NCBI GenBank assembly: GCA_008828725.1
Contig: MEHQ01001881.1
Coordinates: forward strand, 32,574 to 96,573
Direction of reading: 5' to 3'
DNA from: Saccharina japonica
Taxonomy: Eukaryota > Sar > Phaeophyceae > Laminariales > Laminariaceae
Length of the DNA stretch: 64,000 bases
The notes below the pieces were generated by a model, which did not search any database, was not told the DNA's origin, and worked only from the letters and a program-made list of their open reading frames with translations. Positions within the stretch are counted from its first letter, which is position 1. Each line of letters opens with the position of its first letter. Of the stretch, positions 56,656-64,000 are shown piece after piece. The position numbers and the translations under genes are program-made.

Positions 56656-56857
56656 AAGGCATCCGACGCAAGTCGACGAGGGAAGGAAGTGCTAAAATCT
56701 CCTCGCGATAAAAATGCAAGGCAAGTACCGTAGTGGGGAGGGGGGAGAAGAGTCTACTTAGTGACCCCGGATCTGAGTTACGACTAACGAGGGAGAGAGA
56801 AAAGAAGGGCGAAGATAATAAATGGGATGGGCAAAACAAAAATAAAAACAAAAACAT
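56656..56857 (+). mobile_element. SINE, 5'-truncated copy
   Basis: Body matches the SINE at 9724-10042: GACGAGGGAAGGAAGTGCTA, CTCGCGATAAAAATGC, CGGATCTGAGTTACGACTA and GGGATGGG. It ends in an A-rich tail at 56832-56856. The tRNA-like head is missing, as in typical 5' truncation. Confidence 0.75.
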
Positions 56858-56946
56858 AGTCTAGGGAAGGAGTTACACCCTCACCCAAAACTCCCTTACT
56901 ATTCACAGCTATATTGTTATTAACAGTACTTTAACGACTACTATTA

Positions 56947-56980
<34 letters not shown>

Positions 56981-56981
<1 letters not shown>

Positions 56982-57359
56982 GTTAAGACATTACAGTCTG
57001 TTGGGCTACTAGTAAAAGGCTAACCAATCCCCCACCCAATCTATAAGCCTTGTAACACTCTGCCCCCCTTCAGAATCGCGGGGTCTTTTGTCTTCGTATG
57101 AGGCCGTACGTGCCTACTGTAGTCCGAAGTTCTTAACAATCTATTGGGACCCAAGGAAGAGTGACTATCAGATTATGACATGAGCAAATTCGCTTTTTCT
57201 TTAAAAAGCGTTTTCATGGTGTCGTGAGATTCGGATTCACGACCATTACAACCCATGCCCTGCCGTCGACGCCATTTGTTAAGGCATTACTAATAGTCCG
57301 TTGGGCTTTTGGTAAAAAAGGTTAACCGATTGCCTATCCAAAATCTAAGCCTTATAACA
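56981..57359 (-). mobile_element. TRIM-like miniature LTR retrotransposon
   Basis: Two direct repeats, 56981-57057 (77 bp) and 57277-57359 (83 bp), both begin TGTTAAG and end TAACA. On the minus strand a TGG-starting primer-binding site (TGGCGTCGACGGCAGGG) begins 2 nt after the upstream repeat, and a purine tract (GAAGGGGGGCAGAG) lies just before the downstream repeat. The internal region is only 219 bp with no coding frame. This is the layout of terminal-repeat retrotransposons in miniature. It lies in a (TAC)n array, which hides the target duplication. Confidence 0.7.
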
Positions 57360-57453
57360 AGTACTACTACTACCACTACTACTACTACTACCACTACTAC
57401 CACTACCACTACCACTACCACTACCACTACCACTACCACTACCACTACTACTA

Positions 57454-57496
<43 letters not shown>

Positions 57497-59476
57497 CACT
57501 ACCACTACCACTACCACTACCACTACCACTACCACTACCACTACCACTACCACTACCACTACCACTACCACTACCACTACCACTACCACTACCACTACCA
57601 CTACCACTACCACTACCACTACCACTACCACTACCACTACCACTACCACTACCACTACCACTACCACTACCACTACCACTACCACTACCACTACCACTAC
57701 CACTACCACTACCACTACCACTACCACTACCACTACCACTACCACTACCACTACCACTACCACTACCACTACCACTACCACTACCACTACCACTACCACT
57801 ACCACTACCACTACCACTACCACTACCACTACCACTACCACTACCACTACCACTACCACTACCACTACCACTACCACTACCACTACCACTACCACTACCA
57901 CTACCACTACCACTACCACTACCACTACCACTACCACTACCACTACCACTACCACTACCACTACCACTACCACTACCACTACCACTACCACTACCACTAC
58001 CACTACCACTACCACTACCACTACCACTACCACTACCACTACCACTACCACTACCACTACCACTACCACTACCACTACCACTACCACTACCACTACCACT
58101 ACCACTACCACTACCACTACCACTACCACTACCACTACCACTACCACTACCACTACCACTACCACTACCACTACCACTACCACTACCACTACCACTACCA
58201 CTACCACTACCACTACCACTACCACTACCACTACCACTACCACTACCACTACCACTACCACTACCACTACCACTACCACTACCACTACCACTACCACTAC
58301 CACTACCACTACCACTACCACTACCACTACCACTACCACTACCACTACCACTACCACTACCACTACCACTACCACTACCACTACCACTACCACTACCACT
58401 ACCACTACCACTACCACTACCACTACCACTACCACTACCACTACCACTACCACTACCACTACCACTACCACTACCACTACCACTACCACTACCACTACCA
58501 CTACCACTACCACTACCACTACCACTACCACTACCACTACCACTACCACTACCACTACCACTACCACTACCACTACCACTACCACTACCACTACCACTAC
58601 CACTACCACTACCACTACCACTACCACTACCACTACCACTACCACTACCACTACCACTACCACTACCACTACCACTACCACTACCACTACCACTACCACT
58701 ACCACTACCACTACCACTACCACTACCACTACCACTACCACTACCACTACCACTACCACTACCACTACCACTACCACTACCACTACCACTACCACTACCA
58801 CTACCACTACCACTACCACTACCACTACCACTACCACTACCACTACCACTACCACTACCACTACCACTACCACTACCACTACCACTACCACTACCACTAC
58901 CACTACCACTACCACTACCACTACCACTACCACTACCACTACCACTACCACTACCACTACCACTACCACTACCACTACCACTACCACTACCACTACCACT
59001 ACCACTACCACTACCACTACCACTACCACTACCACTACCACTACCACTACCACTACCACTACCACTACCACTACCACTACCACTACCACTACCACTACCA
59101 CTACCACTACCACTACCACTACCACTACCACTACCACTACCACTACCACTACCACTACCACTACCACTACCACTACCACTACCACTACCACTACCACTAC
59201 CACTACCACTACCACTACCACTACCACTACCACTACCACTACCACTACCACTACCACTACCACTACCACTACCACTACCACTACCACTACCACTACCACT
59301 ACCACTACCACTACCACTACCACTACCACTACCACTACCACTACCACTACCACTACCACTACCACTACCACTACCACTACCACTACCACTACCACTACCA
59401 CTACCACTACCACTACCACTACCACTACCACTACCACTACCACTACCACTACCACTACCACTACCACTACCACTAC
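57360..59476. repeat. 2.1-kb (ACTACC)n hexanucleotide array
   Basis: A mixed ACT/ACC triplet edge (57360-57500) passes into roughly 330 perfect tandem hexamers. It starts at the TRIM terminal repeat and stops at the 0.8-kb duplicated block. Poly-Thr, Gly-Ser and poly-Val frames through it are artefacts. Confidence 0.98.
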
Positions 59477-59477
59477 C

Positions 59478-60015
59478 CAATTATCCCATCGGTAAATCCA
59501 CAATTACCCCATTCGGTACCTGACGCTATTCTAGCTCCGTATGGGCAGGGCAGTCTGTCGTATTTCTTCCTTTCTCGACGCTGTGTATACCGGCACACTG
59601 TACGCATATTGCTAGCTATGAGACATATACCAACCTTGTAGCTATATATAGACATACTGGTATACCAATACTCTGTATAGACATATACCAAAACAGTACT
59701 TCAAGTCACTCAAGAGCCTTCAAGTAGCCTCAAAGGTTTGTTAGAGAGTTGTAAGCATGCTGCGGCCCCCCGGCCATTAGGACGGGCTACAGTACAGACA
59801 CACGCTACGGCTACGTACGGTATGTACCGTGGTAGTTTTTTTTCTGTTTTCCAGTCCAACAAGAGGAGGAGAGTTGAAGGTATGCTGTAGAGTGTTGCAC
59901 TTACTGAGTTGAAGGTAGCTGTATAGTGCTATACTTACTGCATATATAGCAGTGTTAATAGTATGCTTCGAAGTATCAGGCAGTAGGTGCGAATCACTCT
60001 GCCAGGCGTCATATT

Positions 60016-60050
<35 letters not shown>

Positions 60051-60278
60051 TAGTATTAATAGTAGCAGTAGTAGTAGTAGTGGTGGTACTAATAGTAGTA
60101 GTAGTAGTAGTAATATAGTATACTACAGTAGTAGTATTAGTATGACAGAGTATACTATGTGCTTAGTAGTAGTAGCAGTAGTAGTATTAGTAGTAGTAGT
60201 AGTAGTAGGAGGAGTAGAAGGAGTAGTAGTAGTAAGGGTATACCATGTGCTTGATGGTGTGGTGGGGTTGATGCGCGA
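59478..60278 (+). repeat. 0.8-kb tandem duplication, copy 1
   Basis: Repeated at 60376-61179 with very few differences. It contains CGCGTCATATTTAGTAG-type (TAG)n arrays near its right end. Confidence 0.93.
60012..60240. repeat. (TAG)n-rich array
   Basis: Several TAG/GTA triplet runs broken by TATTAATAG and AGGAGTAGAAGG; duplicated at 60912-61138. Confidence 0.9.
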
Positions 60279-60315
60279 CCTCCCGCTCGCCGCCTCCCGT
60301 GCCCTTCTGATGATA

Positions 60316-60418
60316 TGGCGGTAACTCCACAATTACGCCATCGGTAACTCTACAATTACCCCATCGGTAAGTCCACAATTATCCCATCGGTAAATCCACA
60401 ATTACCCCATTCGGTACC
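60316..60418. repeat. 24-bp tandem repeat at duplication junction
   Basis: Four units of CGGTAACTCCACAATTACCC-type sequence. The last unit and a half belong to the start of copy 2 of the 0.8-kb duplication, suggesting the breakpoint arose by recombination within this short repeat. Confidence 0.85.
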
Positions 60419-60913
60419 TGACGCTATTCTAGCTCCGTATGGGCAGGGCAGTCTGTCGTATTTCTTCCTTTCTCGACGCTGTGTATACCGGCACACTGTA
60501 CGCATATTGCTAGCTATGAGACATATACCAACCTTGTAGCTATATATAGACATACTGGTATACCAATACTCTGTATAGACATATACCAAAACAGTACTTC
60601 AAGTCACTCAAGAGCCTTCAAGTAGCCTCAAAGGTTTGTTAGAGAGTTGTAAGCATGCTGCGGCCCCCCGGCCATTAGGACGGGCTACAGTACAGACACA
60701 CGCTACGGCTACGTACGGTATGTACCGTGGTAGTTTTTTTTCTGTTTTCCAGTCCAACAAGAGGAGGAGAGTTGAAGGTATGCTGTAGAGTGTTGCACTT
60801 ACTGAGTTGAAGGTAGCTGTATAGTGCTATACTTACTGCATATATAGCAGTGTTAATAGTATGCTTCGAAGTATCAGGCAGTAGGTGCGAATCACTCTGC
60901 CAGGCGTCATATT

Positions 60914-60951
<38 letters not shown>

Positions 60952-61179
60952 TAGTATTAATAGTAGCAGTAGTAGCAGTAGTGGTGGTACTAATAGTAGT
61001 AGTAGTAGTAGTAATATAGTATACTACAGTAGTAGTATTAGTATGACAGAGTATACTATGTGCTTAGTAGTAGTAGCAGTAGTAGTATTAGTAGTAGTAG
61101 TAGTAGTAGGAGGAGTAGAAGGAGTAGTAGTAGTAAGGGTATACCATGTGCTTGATGGTGTGGTGGGGTTGATGCGCGA
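60376..61179 (+). repeat. 0.8-kb tandem duplication, copy 2
   Basis: Second copy of 59478-60278, 3 bp longer because of (TAG)n length change. Confidence 0.93.
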
Positions 61180-61301
61180 GATGACCGGTAAACTGCATAC
61201 AATAACGAAATACCGAACGGGTGCACAATACTACTGCAAAACGTATCCGACTCCTGTAGTCTTACTTCCAATTGTATAATATGTATGCACAGCTATATAC
61301 G

Positions 61302-61398
61302 AGACACCACAGTAAATAGGACCTACGGCACATACAAAAACCTACATATTTAGCTATTTTTACTAACAATATTTGGTCCTGTTTACTATGGTCCTTTC
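61302..61398. mobile_element. TA-target MITE, copy 10 (reverse)
   Basis: ACCACAGTAAATAGGACCTA at one end and GGTCCTGTTTACTATGGTCC at the other. The outermost bases are decayed. Confidence 0.75.
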
Positions 61399-61669
61399 GA
61401 CCCGGGGGAAGAATGTTTTTGTCCCAGGATTGTTGGAGTTGTAGATGAATGGAAGCATTTCTGATAATAGTATCAATAGTAGATTTGCCCGGAAACGCGA
61501 GTGGATATAACTCTGAAGGGGATCATGTATGTATGTACATACCTAGTATTACCTGGTACCTATCATTATCCTTACCATCCGACAATGTGCAGTATTATTA
61601 CCATAATAGTAGCATCATGACCCTCAACGTCGGTCACTCAGAAGCATTCCCTTCCTTAATACTACCTAC

Positions 61670-61794
61670 TACAGGGGAACCATAGTAAACACTAGTAAAT
61701 AGGACCTGCGGTACATGCAAAAACCTACATATTTTCCTATTTTTACTAACAATATTTGGTCCTATTTACTAGTGTTTACTATGGCCCCCCGTAA
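61670..61794. mobile_element. TA-target MITE, copy 11 (reverse, long-TIR form)
   Basis: Both arms carry the CACTAGTAAA extension: AACCATAGTAAACACTAGTA and CTAGTGTTTACTATGGCCCC, then CCGTAA and TA. Perfect TIRs of nearly 40 bp make this the best-preserved full form. Confidence 0.85.
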
Positions 61795-62652
61795 TATACT
61801 GTAGTGCAGAAAATCTGGTCAATATAATCACTTGTGGGATTCGCACGCGAGTTGACCCTTCAAACACTTCGCAAGTAAGTATTTATATGTATTTATGGGT
61901 ATGGTATGGGTATTCTCATTACTTCGCGTTGTCGTCGTGTCTATATATATACGAAGTATACGAAGTATATCGTCAGCAGCTTAACATTTTGTGTTTGTTT
62001 GTTTGATTCCGAGTTCCTTGAGGGTTATTGTTTTTCTTCTCTTCTTGGTCGTGCAGCTTGTTGTGTTGTGGCTGTGGCTCGTATCGATGTCGAGATGAGA
62101 AGAAGAGTGATCGAATTTTGACCTGTTGTGGACGTTTGTGGGAGAGAGAGAGCAAATAATTATAATTTGCTGAAAAAAAAAAGAAAAAAAAAAAAAGTGT
62201 ATCCGACTGCTGTCATCTATTTCCAAGCAGTTTGATCCTGAAACACGGGTGGGTGGTGGAATTCCTAGTAATCGTAGCTGTGTGTGGTTAAAAAAAAAAA
62301 AAAAAACGTCATATAGTTATCATATAATGGGCACATACAATATATACATGATACTATTAACATGTCATCCTCATGAAGGTACTGGTTCGTGACAGCTATA
62401 TATATATTCTACGCGCATACATTTCATTGCCATTAATTCCGTCACCATAAATATTTTGAAAAACGATAAACAGGTTTCTTGTCTTAGAGCAGACTGCGGC
62501 CCCTCTCGTTTTTTCCTTAAATACTGCTGCCGCGTGCCCGGTCGGGCTGCTCTTTTAATGTCGGGCGAAGGTAAAAAAAAAAACTAACAAAAACAGGTCG
62601 TGCTTATTATGATGTTGTCAATATTATCACATACATTTACGATGATGACACC

Positions 62653-62739
62653 TCAACCCATTCAAAACTGAAAAAAAATCCCATACTAATTCCAAGTAGT
62701 TTGTCCTCAAATATGTGGGACCAGTCCTTAAGGGGTTAA
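62653..62739 (+). mobile_element. TTAA-target MITE
   Basis: CCCATTCAAAACTG at the left, CAGTCCTTAAGGGG plus TTAA at the right. Confidence 0.75.
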
Positions 62740-63353
62740 CGTCGGTAAAATGTCACTGCACCAACAAAACTGCTGCAGCACCCCATGTACGTAGCATGCT
62801 GCTGCTGCTGCTGTACCGGCAGTATATATGAAAGATGAGCTTCGACGAAATCCTCGAGCTCACAGCTGTTGTTTTTTTTTAATTTTTTAGTATATGATCA
62901 TAACATGCTGTGGTATATTATGAACAATAAAAAAGCGTCTGATATCAGATGTATTTATTAATATGTATCTATCTGATCAGCTGTGATTTCTGTATGCGTC
63001 GGTGATATGATGATGGCGTTTCTGGGCGCTATATAATGCACCTGGTTTTTTCCACTTCGTATCGCACTATACCTACATACAAGTATATTGGTATGATACA
63101 TATTATATATAATATATATGTTCGTGCATGCGATGTATCCGGCGTCACACGGCTACTAGATCCAAGTCCGCGATATGTGGATTCATAAAAAACAAAGCAA
63201 GCGAGAATGGGGAAATGGTCACTTTTTTTATTGTTGGATCTTATTATATTGTCACCAGGTATCAACAATATTATTATACGAAGTATAGTAGCAGTACGTA
63301 GATCTATCACAGCATCACAGCAGTAGATCTGTTAATAATACTCACTCGCAGAC

Positions 63354-63798
63354 TGACGCGTGCTACGATAGAGGTTATAACGGTATAAGGGTATAAGGGT
63401 ATACCTTTTTTTGGCTGAAGCGTTTTCTGAATGACGTATCAACCCTTTTAGAACTGCAGACCCGTTCTGGGGACAAACCACTCTAATTCTAAGTAATTTG
63501 TCCCCAAAACGGGACTCCAGTCCTATTACGGTAGGTATTAGAGGCTCCTTAACTCAAAATCGTCGAGATTTGATTAGTTTTTGTGTCGAGACGTTTTTCG
63601 TTGTATAGTTATTAGGCCATAGGCCATAGCCATAGGTGTATGGGAGGGATTGTTCGTATTAATAGCACTAATAGCACTGTTATTATTTCCCTCCAAAAAC
63701 AGTTTATGGGTGAGGTATAGAGCTCCTCAAGTAATAAGCCACCACCCTCAGAAGAAGGCAAAAATGGCCTGTATGCAGGTGCACCTCTACCGTAGTAT
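63354..63798 (+). mobile_element. Element with GACGCGTGCTACG inverted ends, copy 3
   Basis: Left end GACGCGTGCTACGATAGAGG, right end CACCTCTACCGTAGTATGCG then TC. It contains a decayed TTAA-type MITE (63438-63528). About 445 bp and no coding frame. Confidence 0.6.
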
Positions 63799-63816
63799 GC
63801 GTCGGCTATGCAAACA

Positions 63817-63912
<96 letters not shown>

Positions 63913-63913
63913 A

Positions 63914-63973
<60 letters not shown>

Positions 63974-64000
63974 CAGTAGTAGTAGTAGTAGTAGTAGTAG
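63817..64000. repeat. (TAG)n microsatellite at window end
   Basis: Nearly pure TAG/AGT triplets running off the window. The poly-Ser frame is an artefact. Confidence 0.97.

Noticed and set aside
57290-59503. Open frames over 700 codons encoding poly-Thr, Gly-Ser or poly-Val
   Set aside because: These are frames of the (ACTACC)n array. No start context, flanking exon or domain.
61950-61972. loxP-like TATACGAAGTATACGAAG palindromes
   Set aside because: Only part of a recombinase arm is matched and there is no correct 8-bp spacer arrangement; treated as part of the TAC-x3-GTA motif class.

Overview
The window is nuclear DNA from a eukaryote. Its genes are split into GC-rich exons with GT-AG introns of about 0.3 to 3 kb, the introns and intergenic DNA are full of short transposon relics, and there are kilobase-long microsatellites. 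No operons, bacterial ribosome binding sites or CRISPR arrays are visible. The gene style, a membrane-anchored sulfotransferase and the repeat load fit a brown alga or a related stramenopile, but that is an inference. The sequence alone does not fix the species.

Three protein genes can be supported. (1) 281-4798, minus strand: a Sulfotransfer_1-family enzyme in three visible exons, with 5'-PSB, catalytic KSH, 3'-PB and RKG motifs and a membrane anchor. Its first coding exon was not found. (2) 5498-25714, plus strand: a HEAT/ARM-repeat protein. Twelve exons join with perfectly matching splice phases into a predicted 695-residue protein ending in TAG. Three of its exons lie in a 5.1-kb block present twice (6146-11256 and 11728-16840). 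Reading both copies in series breaks the frame. (3) A CELF/Bruno-like RNA-binding protein, minus strand, present twice (31715-33992 and 36883-39238). The second copy starts right after a single N at 35216, and the two 5.25-kb blocks look like an unmerged contig overlap rather than a biological duplication.

Genes 1 and 2 are divergent, with a shared upstream region at about 4799-5497. Everything from 40476 to the end lacks a convincing gene apart from a possible orphan exon near 45742. It holds nested MITEs, a 1.4-kb (ATG)n tract, a 2.1-kb (ACTACC)n tract, a 0.8-kb tandem duplication and (TAG)n arrays.

The main discovery value is the mobile-element landscape: at least five non-autonomous DNA-transposon families (TA-target, TTAA-target piggyBac-like, hAT-like and others), a tRNA-derived SINE with A and B boxes, and a 379-bp TRIM-like element with terminal repeats, a primer-binding site and a polypurine tract. 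Nested insertions reveal exact element boundaries and target duplications. A palindromic 9-mer, TACCWGGTA, is strongly over-represented throughout and is unexplained.
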